Shown here: positions 33,480 to 44,965 of the stretch, one piece after another
Position numbering within the stretch: the first letter of the stretch is position 1
Layout: each line of letters begins with the position of its first letter
NCBI GenBank assembly: GCA_037074705.1
Contig: CM073591.1
Coordinates: forward strand, 185,653,432 to 185,717,431
Length of the DNA stretch: 64,000 nucleotides
Reading direction: 5' to 3'
Source: Zhengitettix transpicula
Taxonomy: Eukaryota; Arthropoda; Insecta; Orthoptera; Tetrigidae
The notes under the pieces: model-generated
Told to the model about the DNA's origin: nothing
The model's database searches: none
The model's input: only the letters and a program-made list of their open reading frames with translations
Program-made: the position numbers and the translations under genes

Positions 33480-34075
33480 TACCCTACCAACTTACTTCAA
33501 CCCGTATCACACATCTTAAAACCATACATATATGTACATCATATATGTACCATACATCCCAAAAGTATCAGAAAAAACCGCAGAAATTCAAAGGGTTGAA
33601 TTAAGAACGATTTTCACATCCCATATTAGGCTCCGGAGAAAAATTTGTACTTAATTTCCTAACAGACAAAAACAATAGAAAATATGTTGTTTACTTTGTT
33701 CCCTGCGAATGTATAAAAAGCTAGGTAAAACAAATTAGCAGAACATGCTTGGGAAAACCGCAACTAGATTTTCATTCTAAAATACTTCCATACTCTGTTC
33801 CGAGTCTCACACTTCAAACAGATAACTAACAGAAGTCATATTCATCAATACTACTAAAGCCATCTCCCAACATTTGGAATTCCTTACTTACAGTAATACT
33901 GAAAAGCTAAACAATATTTCCAATACACCCCTTCCTTGTGATGACCTCGTCCAGTCGCTCCCGGTCCTTCCAGGAACACGCTAATCCCTCTACCCCCTCC
34001 CTGCTCTCTCCAACCACATAAAAAAGCGTAAATTCTTACTTAAACATTTATACCAAGAAATAGCGTCTCTCTAGG
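33480..34075 (+). pseudogene. Penelope-like element C-terminal fragment
   Basis: Frames around 33530-33890 read IPYIPKVSEKTAEIQRVELR, then KYVVYFVPCECIKS, then KLAEHAWENRN and ILKYFHTLFRVSHFKQITNR. This is the order seen in PLE proteins: the connector (IPYxPxISEKI), the start of the GIY-YIG endonuclease (VYxIPC.C) and the following AEHxxENxH...SHYxKR segment. The YIG part itself is damaged by a stop and frameshift. The end, near HLYQEIASL, precedes a stop at about 34071. Confidence 0.6.
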
Positions 34076-34790
34076 GCTTGGCTGAACTAAGTTCAAGAGT
34101 GTACAGACTCATACATATACAGTGACTATATATTTCTACCCTCAACAGAAAAGAGTTTTATTACTGTTCGAAACTCTGTTTGTCTTCATTCTCTTTATTA
34201 TATCTTTTTATTTCATATTTCTATTTCTCATATATTTTTTTTCGTAATTCTAGCATTAAATTCGTCTTTTACATGTTTCATAATCTCATCTGTTCATCTA
34301 TTCTCATCTTCCGAACTAAGAAATAGATGCGTGACAACATCTACTCAGGTAAGAGGAAGTATGGCGTTCACTGCAGAAGTAAAAGTAGAAATGTTCACGG
34401 GGAGTTGAACCACCTGTTCAAAAATTAAGAAATGATGAAACTAGGTTTTGTAATAGTGAAGAATATTCGTTCTAACATACGAATAAGTGCTCCAGATATT
34501 TGGCCCCCACTTCACGAAGAAAAGGTTGGGTTCTCAAGAGCAAGAGAGACCCCTTGATAACAGCTGCCAAAATAAATGCTAGGTCAATTTTTCTGCCATC
34601 TTCAATTTTTGTGCCGCCTGTGATAAGCTAAAAGCCGTAATTACCCCAAAGAACAATACCTCGGCCTATTTGCATTTTGCAGTGTTCGGGAAGAAACCAT
34701 AACTCGATATTTCCATCCAAAATCTGATCATCCGGCCCACCAAATAAAATGTTATTTCAAAACTATATTATGCATTAATTTGATAAAATA
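34076..34790. other. AT-rich interval without recognised gene
   Basis: Nothing recognised. Confidence 0.45.
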
Positions 34791-34990
34791 ATTCCGGTAC
34801 CTTAAGAGTTTTAAAATATTCCCGATACCCTAATAGTCAAAAATATTTCTGATATCCTAAGTCAAAAATACTAACTAGGTCACATTAAGTGTGTCAAAAT
34901 TACTCTCGGTACCCTTAAGAGATTCAATAATATTCCAGATACCCTTAGAGAATCAAAATTACTCCTGGCCCCTTAAGAGTGGAAAACACT
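34791..34990 (+). repeat. Degenerate minisatellite, ~28 bp unit, ~7 copies
   Basis: Seven imperfect units of 26-31 bp follow the pattern C(C/T)GGTACCCTTAAGAG, then T(C)AAAAATATT. The units drift in the fifth to tenth positions. A short stretch of the same units recurs at 55690-55760, where it is followed by the same downstream sequence (a GAATTAA(A/G)CTC..(G/T)AACTC...ACCCTGTA motif), so the tandem array is part of a larger dispersed repeat. Confidence 0.7.
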
Positions 34991-35390
34991 TGCAACCTAC
35001 AACCATTTTAAGTGTTACGAGTGTTTTACCCATGCAGCGTTTGTTTCATGATTATAAGCGAGTACAAATTTTGCGAGAAAATATTTACGCGTAAAGATTT
35101 TTTTAAAAATTTTATCATTAACTATTTACGATCTGCTGAAAATAAAATCAATAAGTAAATATTGTGTATATGTAATGATTATGCGCTGAACTTTGTGTCA
35201 CAATGTTCAGCCTCAGTCCTACTGGCTGAACTGCAACTTTACCGTCATGTTGAATATCAGAATTAAACTCGGCGACTCTCTAACCCTGTATTCGTTTGTT
35301 TTCCCGTTAATTTTACGTAACACCCATCCACCTTCCCATCTCAAAACGGTTTGAACTTATAAACAATCAACACCGGGAGAAACAATATTC
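34991..35390 (+). repeat. Dispersed repeat K flank (minisatellite-bearing)
   Basis: The segment around 35250-35350 (GAATTAAACTCGG.GACTC, ACCCTGTA, ACACCCATCCACCTTCCCATC) resembles 55830-55950 and the C-rich parts of 38400-38500. This suggests a common old repeat family with polypyrimidine patches. Confidence 0.4.
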
Positions 35391-35657
35391 ATCTCATTGT
35401 CCCCGAAAACTAAAAAAAAGTCATTTTTTTGTAATAAAATTTTGATCCCGTCCCGAGGATGATATAGCACGCGTCATGCGATATGGCGTGTGGCGCATAT
35501 TGAGGGATGGGAGGCTGCGCGGAATAAACACACAAACGTGGTCAACCTCTAGACGCGTATACACGATATACATTAATCGGGATACCAAGAAATGTGATGC
35601 GCACAATAGTCAAAAGGAAAATGTGTATAAAATTTGTTAGAAATTGCTCCGAGCGTT

Positions 35658-36638
35658 TAGCGGTTCGGGGAACATTTGTGCGTCGTCAGCAAAAAGGCAG
35701 CATGTGCTGCTCTATGTCGTATAATGGTCGCAACCAGGAGACCGAGGCATAGTAGGAGGAAACTACTCTCCAGTGTAGTAAGTTCCACGATGCTGTACGG
35801 AGCCCCAAAATGGGCGGACTCAATGAAGAAGATAACATACGCCCAGGAAATAAAACAAATATACCGCAGGAGTGCCCTAAGAATGGCTTCCACGTTCCGT
35901 ACGGTGTTGTACGAGGCTACGTGTGCGCTGGCAGATATGACCCCACATAACTCCTGGCAAAGGAGAGAATGAGAATATTTAGGCGTTCCAATCTCACAGA
36001 AAAGGAGCACAGGAGGAAATTAAGGGACGAAGAAAGGTCCAAAACAATACAGGAATGGCAAAAGTGCTGGGACAATTCTCGTAGGGGAAGATGGACCCAT
36101 CGAATACTTCCTGACGTACGGAAACGGACCTTAAGATTCAAGAGGACACACTGTGTGATATCTGCAACACAATTGGAGACGCAGAACACATCTTCGCGTG
36201 CAGACGTTTCGATGAGAAGCGTTCTCAAGTCACAACCGCAATCATAAGCCCGGAAAATCTCCTCGAAATAATGCTAAGCTCCATAGAAAATTGGAAAATA
36301 ATAGCGGACTTCAGCGCTGAAGTGATTAACGAACTCAGGAGCGAGGAACGAGCTATAAATAATGTAAATATATAGGATTAGGCTAGTTAGTTGTGTATAT
36401 ACAGTTAAATATTGGAGGCCTTTGATGTAACTTGACACTTAGCTTTGTCAAGACAAACAAATTATATAGAGTGCATACGGCTGCGTGCTCCTCGAGAAGT
36501 AATGCCTGGCGGCGGTTCCTCGAGGAGGCTTTAGTCTAAAGGGGGGGTGGGTTTAGGGCGTAAAAGTCCCACACTTCCGTGTAGTACGGGCTACACGGAT
36601 TCTTTTGAAGATTCCCACAAATCCTCGTTAAAAAAAAA
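35658..36638 (+). mobile_element. R1-clade LINE, 3' end
   Basis: The coding end of an R1-type non-LTR retrotransposon, broken by frameshifts. SRRKLLSSVVSSTMLYGAP follows the RT domain (35745-35815). Then come RTVLYEATCALADMTPH, the R1-type tail KTIQEWQKCWDNSRRGRWTH with RILPDVRKRTL (36030-36140), and a zinc knuckle CDICNTIGDAEHIFAC (C-x2-C-x7-H-x4-C) near 36150-36200. Coding ends at a TAG at 36373-36375. A 3' UTR with GGGGGGGTGGG near 36541 and a short A run at 36630-36638 follow. It is not in 28S rDNA, so it belongs to a dispersed R1-clade lineage rather than R1 itself. Confidence 0.9.
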
Positions 36639-38084
36639 TACACATATAAACACAAACAACGTATTTTATTTATAAAAAAAATTCTGAGGTGTAAAAAACA
36701 CTTTAAAAAATAGTGTTTTTACCCCTAGTAAGGAACTATGGAAAACAAAAATACGCTAACAATATTTCATTAAGAATTTAATGAAATGAATTTCATAAAA
36801 AGCAGAACTACGTCAAAATTAAACTGTCCTTCAATCATACGATCGGAAGAAGATGGCGAGAAAAAGGGAACGTTGCAAACCAATAAAACGCTTCGGAATA
36901 ATTGGGCAGCGGTATATTTTTAGGAAGATAAAATAAACGCAGTTAATTTTTTGCAAAATATAGTTTATAATTTAATGACAAAATTAAGGGGAATATAAAT
37001 CTCAGATAAGTCCGTGGTATTTGCCGTTTCACATAAACAGGGCAGTCAAAATAAGGTGCATAAATGAAAAATAAAACAAACTGTTATTCTAAGAATCTTG
37101 TCTTATTTTGAGTGTTGCATTCTCTAAGGGTTAAGTATATTTTAAAACTACGTAACTTCTGAATGTAGTTCACTTTGATATAAAACAGACAATAGTCGAA
37201 ACGAAGCCATATATTTTTTATTTTCAGTTGCAACTTGCCGATAATCGTAACGCTAAGATTTTATGACAGTAAAGCAAGGTTAGTGTACACATAAAAGTAC
37301 TTACGTCCTAGAAGTTGGAATAGAGAGAGAAACGCATTATCAAATCTATTACGTAAATAAAGGAAAAAAGTATATGGAACAATGTCACGTACTTATAAAT
37401 GGGGATCATGCGTCCAACAGCATTTTTGATTACGCTAATCATAGAAAAGAATTTATAAACATATCGTTATTATACGTTGTGTGTCTGAAGACGAGAATAT
37501 AGAAAATTAAATCAAACGGAATACTGAGTCTTATAGTATAACACCAGTACAGACCAAACAACGAGAAGCTATGGAAAACGTTAATAGCTTTCGACAGTAT
37601 GGGTACAGAAGTAGGGTATTTTGATAATTACAATGTGTTTCGCACGGGCCGCCTGTTGTGCAGCCCTGAAGCGCGTTGGTGTAAGAATGCATAGGCCGCC
37701 CACCTCAAGCCCAACAAACTATCTGCACAGCTCTGACATACAAGCCTCGACACTTTGGAAACCCGGCAGTACCTCCATTTTATTAATCGCAGTTAACTCC
37801 TTTCACGTCGAAACTATATAAATAATTCAAACTTGCCTAATTAACCGATAAAATACATTAATATTAAAATAATAAAAACCTTTATTAAGTCACAAACTGT
37901 TACATTAAAATATGTCAAGATTAAAATTCGGTCAGTAGGTTTCAGTTAATTTTAACCATATTCATCTGTAATTTAATCCAACCTCTTCTTAATAATTTTA
38001 CTCGTGAATATGGATAACATTAACAGAAAAATACGGACCAAATGTTAATGTAAATAACATTATTTTTAACATTAGAAATGTCTT
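36639..38084. other. AT-rich interval without recognised gene
   Basis: Nothing assigned. A GC-richer island at 37640-37790 has a 66-codon frame without recognisable homology. Confidence 0.45.
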
Positions 38085-38680
38085 AAAAATGTTGTGTAAC
38101 GACGATTTTAATATTATAATAGCTGGGTGCCCGGCGTTGCCCGAGTTGTCATATATCCATAACCCCCGATTCGACTCCAATCTCGGTTGCTTTTGCAATA
38201 TTTTTATGAAACGCACCTCGACCCCTATGCCTAAATGTGCTCACCTCCCATGCCGAAAGGGGTTGAAAATATACAAAAATACTACCGGAAGAAATACAAT
38301 CAATTTCATTGACCACGACATTAATTAGACGTAAATATCGACCGTTTAACATATCCACCCCCGCCCGGGGAGTTGAATGTCATAAGTAACTCAGTGACAT
38401 CCATAATAAGGATTTGACTCGAATCTCTCTTGTTTTAGTGTTATTTTCTTGTAATGTCCCTTCACCCCCACCCTTAAGGTTGCTACCCTCCCAATCCAAA
38501 ACTGGCGGAAATTATACACAGACAACATGTAGAGAAATTTTAAGAATCTCATTGATACAAAAATTTTTAAAACCGCAAAAAATCGGCCGGTACCGTATTT
38601 GAAATTGCTACGCCCGCCCTCCCTTTTAAAGTTTATATAAAGCCTCCAGCAGTAGAGTTCGTAAGTGCCAAATGTAGTGG
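38085..38680 (-). repeat. Dispersed repeat with CCGGGCAACGCCGGG-type end
   Basis: Near the left border the minus strand reads CGGGCAACGCCGGGCACCCAGC then TATTATAAT, the kind of end found on many arthropod interspersed repeats. A plus-strand relative at 49785-49955 ends CGACGCAGGGCAATCTGCTAG. Internal C-rich patches (GACCCCTATGCC, CCACCCTTAAGG, CCCGCCCTCCC) recall the polypyrimidine patches of repeat K. Class uncertain; LINE 3' UTR origin is possible. Confidence 0.5.
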
Positions 38681-38905
38681 GGAGCGAATAAAGTTTTCAG
38701 TTAAAAAACTAACGGTAATTTTCCATAACAGTACTCTGCAACCCAGACACACAAACAGAAAGCGAAGTCCTGGTTCGATTATGTTCCACTACTGTTGTTT
38801 TCAGGAAACCTAACCCTTCAAAAATAAATTTGAATAAATTTCTCGTGTTCAGGATGTGTTGCTTTCGCTAGAGGAATCTGGATTATAGTCACTCATTGTA
38901 ACCAG

Positions 38906-39266
38906 CCAAACGACGAATGACATGACATATGACTTAATTTTACAGAATATATCATCAGTCAATGTAAATGTATGTTCCGAGAGCAGTTTATCAATTATTT
39001 GAAAGGCGTCGAATGGATTTTTTTTAGAGAACTTTAACATTTAACGGCGCAAATCCAACTACAAAATAAATAATTGTTATCATAAAAGTGATTGTCACAG
39101 TCCTATCTGTATAAACATTAGATACCATATCTGTTACTGTTGATCAACAATCCAAAAATAATTGAACGTCTGTTATTTATACAACATCGTTACTTCCAGT
39201 GAAAACTGTTGTTCGAGTTGTAATCACTATCAAGTAAAGTTAAACGTTTTTAATGTAGAAAAGTAG
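38906..39266 (+). repeat. Repeat J, copy 2 (361 bp)
   Basis: Nearly identical to 26807-27161. One visible length difference is an extra TGACA unit near the start. It lies in a different flanking context (GTAACCAG before, GAATTAATTC after), which defines the repeat borders to within a few bases. Confidence 0.85.
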
Positions 39267-39277
39267 GAATTAATTCA

Positions 39278-39493
39278 ATGCAGTGTAAAACTAGAGGTTG
39301 CCATAGACTTTCAAAAGATGTCGTGTCATTTATACAATTAAACTGCTCTACAGTCGAAGACTGTTGGTTGCAAGATATTTGTCCCAGCCGATCTTTTGTG
39401 GGTGTCACTACATCGCACTTAGAAAACGGATGCACGTTTACAGAAGAGCTTCGTACGACATGTGAAATGACGGAAGGATGTACGGGGAACTAG
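39278..39493 (+). CDS. Unrecognised cysteine-rich open frame (71 aa)
   Basis: The frame starts MQCKTRGCHRLSKDVVSFIQ, continues LNCSTVEDCWLQDICPSRSF and ends CEMTEGCTGN. It has nine cysteines in 71 residues and is GC-richer than its neighbours. There is no signal peptide. It lies between repeat J and a gypsy-type LTR. An acceptor-like ATTCAATGCAG precedes the second codon, so it could be an exon. I do not recognise a domain. Confidence 0.25.
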   Translation: MQCKTRGCHRLSKDVVSFIQLNCSTVEDCWLQDICPSRSFVGVTTSHLENGCTFTEELRTTCEMTEGCTGN

Positions 39494-39877
39494 ATAAAAC
39501 TTGGTGATTGCTGTTTAATGGCTCCTACTGTAGTGTCTACACAGTCATTCAAAGGAAAATTTCTTATGTATATCAAAATTGAAACGGTGTTTTTTTACAG
39601 ATAAGTTTTTAGGCTAAGGTTTTTCTTGGTGTCTAACTGTAATAAATTTATTACATTCATAAGTGATTATAATAATAAGGAATATGTATATCTTTGGGTT
39701 TGTTTTATCTTTGTTTTGTTGTTTTCAGTTGCTTTTGTTAATGGCGAGAGTGGGTGCATAATAAATTCATTTATTAAAAGAAACTAAAATAATTTATTTA
39801 ATTTACGTATTCGCATTTAAAGGAATTGACCCAGATATTTAAAGTTGAACGATAATTTAAAAGTAATTATTACATAT

Positions 39878-39894
39878 TTGGCGCCCGAACGTGG
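39878..39894 (+). other. Primer-binding site of the gypsy-type element
   Basis: TTGGCGCCCGAACGTGG begins three bases past the LTR end. A related site (TTTTGGCTACCACAACGTGG, minus strand) adjoins the LTR end at 53231. Confidence 0.8.
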
Positions 39895-39928
39895 ATCTTT
39901 GTGAGTTACATATACGTACAATGTAATT

Positions 39929-40850
39929 ATGGATAATCAAAGACTCCAAGAGTCTGAAGAAGTGGAGGAAGGGTTAGAGATAGAAGAGGTGATGGAAGTG
40001 ACGGAGTTTATAGATCAAAATATTATTTAACAAAATGGAGTGTGTAGAGAAGAAGTTTAAAAAAGCAAGAAGATAACGTAAAAAGGTTGAATATGAGAAT
40101 AGATGAGTTGGAGAAAAATTTGTTAGTAGAAAGAAATATGGACGAAATTAGAAGAGAAAACAGACTTTCTGGAAAACAAGATTATGAAAGAAGTAACGAA
40201 AGTGACGGAAACATTGGAAGACTAAATAGAAGAAGGGCGTTTGGAAAGAGAAAGAATGGAAGACAGATGAGAGAATCGATTGGAAAATTGCGATAGGTGT
40301 TTGCCGCGAGAGATGGAATCAATCAAGAAAAGAACTATAGAAGTAGAACAAGTGGGACAGGGTAGAATAAATAATATGATAGGAGAATGGAATGGAAAAT
40401 GGGAAGTGATGCAAGAAGAAATTGAAAAATTGAAGAGGAACGAAAAGCGAAATGTAGCGGCGAATTGAAAGACTGTCAAAGAAAAAAGGTTCCAGAGAAT
40501 GTTGAAATTTTATTACCAAAATAATCCAAGTAGATTTGTGAAGGAGTTGGAAAAGTATTTCGATATTAAAGAAATTGACGAGTAATACAAATTGATGGTT
40601 TTCATCCAACCTATGAATGGAAATATGGTACAATGGATGGAAACGGTGATGGAAGAAAGGCAAACTTATGAAGAGGCTCCGGATATATTTTTGAAAAAGT
40701 ACTGGAGATCGGCCAAGCAGGGAGAAGTATTACGCTCGTTTTATGAGTTCAGATATAGTAATGGAAGATCAATGGCACAACATTTTGCGTTATATGCGAC
40801 ACAGAATTTGTTTTGGAGGCACCGTTAAAAGAAAGAACATTGGTGGAAGT
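39929..40850 (+). pseudogene. Broken gag of gypsy-type retrotransposon
   Basis: An ATG at 39929 opens MDNQRLQESEEVEEGLEIEE, a Glu-rich coiled-coil-like start, stopping after about 33 codons. Further frames carry charged helical sequence. The capsid-like part reads FYYQNNPSRFVKELEKYFDI (about 40508-40570), then GNMVQWMETVMEERQTYEEA and FLKKYWRSAKQGEVLRSFYE, matching the gag capsid core of insect gypsy-like elements (RFLKxLxxYF, a W-rich middle, FLxxYWS...R). Capsid assembly would be its role. At least three stops or frameshifts break it. Confidence 0.75.
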
Positions 40851-41168
40851 GTTAAGTACACATTTTACTAAATAAATTGCAAGAAAAATGATTGCTTCAG
40901 ATTTTCATCGATTCAGGAAGTTATAAAGTTTTTTGAAGGATGTGACAGATTAGATATTCAATGGGACAGAAATGGAAGAGAAAATTGCCGATGGAATGGA
41001 AATAAACGAGACGGAAGAACATCTAACAACAATATGGCGAGAGCTGTATAATAAAATTGATGTATTATAGACAACTGAAATATTTTATTAAATATACGGG
41101 CCCGTATTTACTGGAGATTGAACCTGATATTTAAATTGAAGTACAAGTTTAAAGTGTTTATTATAGTG

Positions 41169-41937
41169 CCTAAATGTATGAAGGTTTTTCGAATGTTCTT
41201 TCGGTTAGACAGCCGTAAACAGTGCTTAGATTGTAAGGAAGAAAACTTATTGTGTACAAAAAATTATTCAATAATATGGAGACATGAACGATCACCTCAT
41301 GATAATTTCAACATAGCATAAGATCAGTCTTAAGGATAATGCGAAGAATATGTACAGAGGAAACAACAATGCAGTTCTTTTAAAGAAAGTTGTTATTCGG
41401 TAACAAGACGTCGCTAATATAATTCATGATTATATTTGTTGTCCAATGGTAGTTTAATTGCACATGCTTTTTATTACACTCACTACAGACAGGTGTATTT
41501 TACTTCAAAAAAATGCGCCTTTTACTGAAGCAGAAAATGTGATGGCGGGGAAAGACTCAACATTGTGTATGTAATTTAATAGGACTGGATCAAGCACCGT
41601 CAATAACATAACACCTTACAGATTATAGAATGAGAGAAACATTGATTTGAGAAATTTCGAAACTCTCACATTACGAGAAGAAAAACGTTATAAATTAGTT
41701 TTGTTAAGAAATGGTTATTTCTAAGGAATTGTGAAAATACAAAAGTAATGTTTTCGGGCAGAAAATTAATCACATAGACAATAGAAGTGTTTCACATAGT
41801 ATTCAAGCTAGAAATAGAATTTTTGTGCACAAATAATTTAGATAATCATAATTTAATTAAAAATAAATATAACTAGATAAAATCTGCGTTCCTCATAAAT
41901 CCTGACTTTTTAAGTTGAATCGTGAAGAAACTTTGCA
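41169..41937. other. AT-rich interval without recognised gene
   Basis: Nothing recognised. Confidence 0.5.
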
Positions 41938-41975
41938 ACTGAAGAGGCGCAAAATGTCGATTATAACGTACGCCA
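41938..41975 (+). repeat. Hammerhead-like type A remnant
   Basis: CTGAAGAGGCGCAAAATGTCGA followed by a degraded GAAAC (TATAAC) and GTA aligns with the type A motif at 2068-2100 (CTGAAGAGGTCGCAAATTATCGA...). Single arm only. Confidence 0.45.
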
Positions 41976-42954
41976 CAATAAACATAATGAAAACTACAAC
42001 GATATTTTTACATATGAATAACCTGACTTGTGTAGAAGCAGTTAAACCAGATTTTTTTAATCGGGGCATGAAGCTATCAATGTGATTTGAACTCTCGAAA
42101 CAGAAAAGATACAAGAGATGTTACTGATAAACCGAAAAGTGTGAAGTAGGTGAGAACAAATTACGTTAAATAAAACGTGGTACTCGTAGTATGAATGACC
42201 ATTTGATAAAGTGTTTCTACAAAAATGGTCACAATTTCAATATTCTCCATTCGGCAAACTAAATATTTCTAGAGTCGTTTAACCTAAATATGGATTTGAA
42301 GTATTTTAAGGAATTTATAAACTTGTCTAAAAACTGTGAATTAGCAAATGGATATCCCTGCTTGGAAAATTTGATATATTCGACGAGTTCTTGTTAATTC
42401 AACTACAATTGATCAATGTTTAAATATAAACATTTTTTTGAATGTAAATAATATATGCATTGATTTGATAATCACAGGATCTAACAGCGAAAAAATCAAT
42501 GGTTTTAAAGCTCAAAATATGAAAGAATATAAGTTTAAAAATGTTGACATTAAATGGGTATTCTTGTTAATCAAAATTTAAGTGACAACGTAATTTTTTT
42601 AAGAAGTCTTGATATTTGTGTGCTTTCTCCAAATGAGAATTTTGATTTCAGTATCAACTTATCCGATATCAGGGGCATGTGGCATAGCTCAGAAACAACG
42701 TTAGTAAAGTTTGTCGGCTTCACGATCTCACTATATTTCTACACAACCACACACACATTTATTATATAATTATAATATTATTATTGTGCTCCAACAATTC
42801 AAAAACTGGAGTCATTACTATCAAACTTAGTGGTAGAAACGACTTACAATCTGGAGTACATCACTTACATCAGTTAGCCATACAATATACACTTACCGCA
42901 CAAAAGGTCGGGTATTTTATTTACTTTCAATTTTATATGTTGCAGCTAGTAGTG
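41976..42954. other. AT-rich interval without recognised gene
   Basis: Nothing recognised. The short frame at 42554-42769 is not assigned. Confidence 0.5.
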
Positions 42955-43225
42955 AAAAACAGTTTTCCAATTCTAAAGACGCCGGGAAAAGTTGTTGTGG
43001 TCTAAAAACCACGACATTTTGCACCTTTTCCACTTTATCGCTAATAACTTAAGTATGAAAAAAAGACCACCAATAAATTGTAGACCATGAAATTCTGTGT
43101 TGAATGGTATACTTGACTAAAATTTGGTCGAATAAAGCTGTGGAAATCGTTTCTCAAACGTAGGTTTTTTTTGTACTTTTCGAAAAAATGTAGTTTGTTG
43201 TATTTCTTCTCCTGATATCTCCAAA
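42955..43225 (-). repeat. Old dispersed repeat H, copy 2
   Basis: The reverse complement is similar over its length to 17265-17535, sharing GTATACCATTC, GTGCAAAATGTCGTGG and GAATTGGAAAAC. Confidence 0.65.
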
Positions 43226-44098
43226 ATAATCGGCCGAACACTAATTTGTAACAGTAAAACTTTCCAACGCACTTTCTGATTTTAAATTTCCATCGAGAAT
43301 AGCAGAAAATTCACCCGGGTTCTTTATATTTTAAAATACACAAGTAGAAGAAACAGATCAAATACCCGACCCTTTCGTTAGAAGAGGCCACTTTCTGGAC
43401 ACAGCTATTACACTATGTTGAAATAAGACACTCATAGAGCTGCAGGTGCTAAGAAGGGTAACAAAAATAATTTGGAAACGAATGAAATTATATAGAATAA
43501 ATAGTTTTCAGCGTAGCAGAGATTGAGTGATACTCCTGAACACATGTCAGCCCCAATAGGCTTGCAGGTAGTGTGCGTGACGCAGTTAATAAAATATCGA
43601 AGTAACAGATTGTCATTTAGGATTCGAAGCAGAATGCGGATGTTTCTTTCCGTAAATCTGCTGCAACCGATGTCATACTTAGTCTATATTTCGATTATAC
43701 AAATATTTTCCTTAAACCTTTTTTCATGCTTCAGAATTCATTATTAGTAAATCTATAAAAGCGTTAAAAAACCCACAATCACCGTACTAGAATTTTCTAA
43801 AAGTATAGGGCACAGGATAGATAACACTTTTACGATTCGAATGTTATGAAACATTGATCAAATGGCTACGTCTGCCATATAAATTCAAAGTCGAGCGCAA
43901 CTTTTAGTTACAGATATGACACTTCATGCGAACAGAGATAAACATATGATAAGAATCCACTTACTCTCTTCGAAGGAAATACCATTACAGGAAAAACAAA
44001 CATTTCCAATAACGCTAATAATGCAATATTGGAGATATATAATAAATTCACTTATATAAAACGTCTGTTATATGTATACTAATTAGATAAAGAAGTAA
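43226..44098. other. AT-rich interval without recognised gene
   Basis: Nothing recognised. Confidence 0.5.
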
Positions 44099-44301
44099 CC
44101 AATTAACAGACCAAAAGAAGTGATGATATAAATACGGGTTTCTGCTTTCGTCAGACTTGAGTTCTTACCTGGTTTGTGTGACGTGTCGTCATTGCGGATC
44201 TTGCAATTATTGAATCACCTGACGAAAGCAAGAAGGATTGCAGAAACGTTGTTTGGTACTTATTTTATCACTTAATTGTCTGTTAATTGGCTCCTTTATC
44301 T
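44099..44301. repeat. Palindromic hammerhead-like repeat, type D copy 2
   Basis: Arms pair over CCAATTAACAGAC, AAGTGAT, ATAAATA, GTTTCTGCTTTCGTCAG. On the plus strand the right arm has CTGACGA, a perfect GCAA...TTGC stem and GAAACGTTGT (about 44219-44254), a nearly complete hammerhead-like core. The left arm (minus strand) has CTGACGAAAGCAGAAAC with the stem II region deleted. Confidence 0.7.
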
Positions 44302-44607
44302 CGTTTTAATATGTTATGTAGCAATGCATTTTACAAAGCAAATTTATTATGCAAGAGTCAAATCACGTGCTTTTGAAACAACCGTGCACTGTACAAACCA
44401 AAGCATGATTAAAACTAATATATATATTACTGCCACAAATCATACAACTTGAGACAATCACGTAAGGAATAATTTTTTTGCGTCACTACTGAATTCCGGA
44501 CCTTAGTTACCCTTACATTCGATCAATGCCTAGTATTAACATTGCATAGAATATCACGTTCCTATTAAAGATATGGAAAACAAATTCGATAGTGTAAGAA
44601 GAAGGTG

Positions 44608-44965
44608 ATTACAGGCTATGTGTAGGGTAATCCACAAAGTGGCAACTCCCCTCTTTTAGCAAAGGAAAGGGAGTGGAAAGGAGCAAGGTAGCCAAGGGTT
44701 AACTAGGGCCCCAGGGCTACGGTTTAAGGATCCTATCCGGCAAATCGCCTAAAAGTGACGCAGGGAAAACCTTAGAAAAAGCAGCATCAGTGAGGTCGGG
44801 AAATCTGTACTTGTCCCACGCCCTTCCTATGGCGGGAGAGGGGTTTGCCTTGTGCCTTGACCAGTTTATTCCAATAGGTATAGCGACTCCGGAACATGCA
44901 CCTCTCAAAACAGGCTGAGGTGCCTCGGCATGTGGGAAACTTAGTTCAAAAAACCTAGTGTAATC
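44608..44965 (-). repeat. Dispersed repeat G, copy 3
   Basis: The minus strand carries the family landmarks: CATGCCGAGGCACCTCAG, CTATTGGAATAAAC, CCCTCTCCCGCCAT, GGAAGGGCGTGGGACAAG, TTTTAGGCGATTTGCCGG, GATCCTTAAACC and GGATTACCCTACACATAGCCTG. The 63-codon minus-strand frame is not a gene. Confidence 0.75.

Larger units (their letters stand above)
39638..41168 (+). mobile_element. Gypsy-type LTR retrotransposon remnant (5' LTR, PBS, gag)
   Basis: The 5' LTR is 39638-39874 (237 bp, TGTAATAA...TTATTACA, an 8-bp perfect end inversion). Three bases later comes TTGGCGCCCGAACGTGG (39878-39894), the form of a retrotransposon primer-binding site. A broken gag follows. Around 41050-41168 a decayed copy of the LTR 3' part (GATTGAACCTGATATTTAAA...) probably marks the 3' LTR. 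Pol is absent, so most of the element has been lost. Confidence 0.75.

Noticed and set aside
35657..36228. Minus-strand open frames of 117 and 103 codons
   Set aside because: They are antisense to the R1-clade LINE coding end.
40222..40663. Phe/His-rich minus-strand frames
   Set aside because: They are antisense to the Glu/Lys/Arg-rich broken gag; the purine-rich sense strand produces them.
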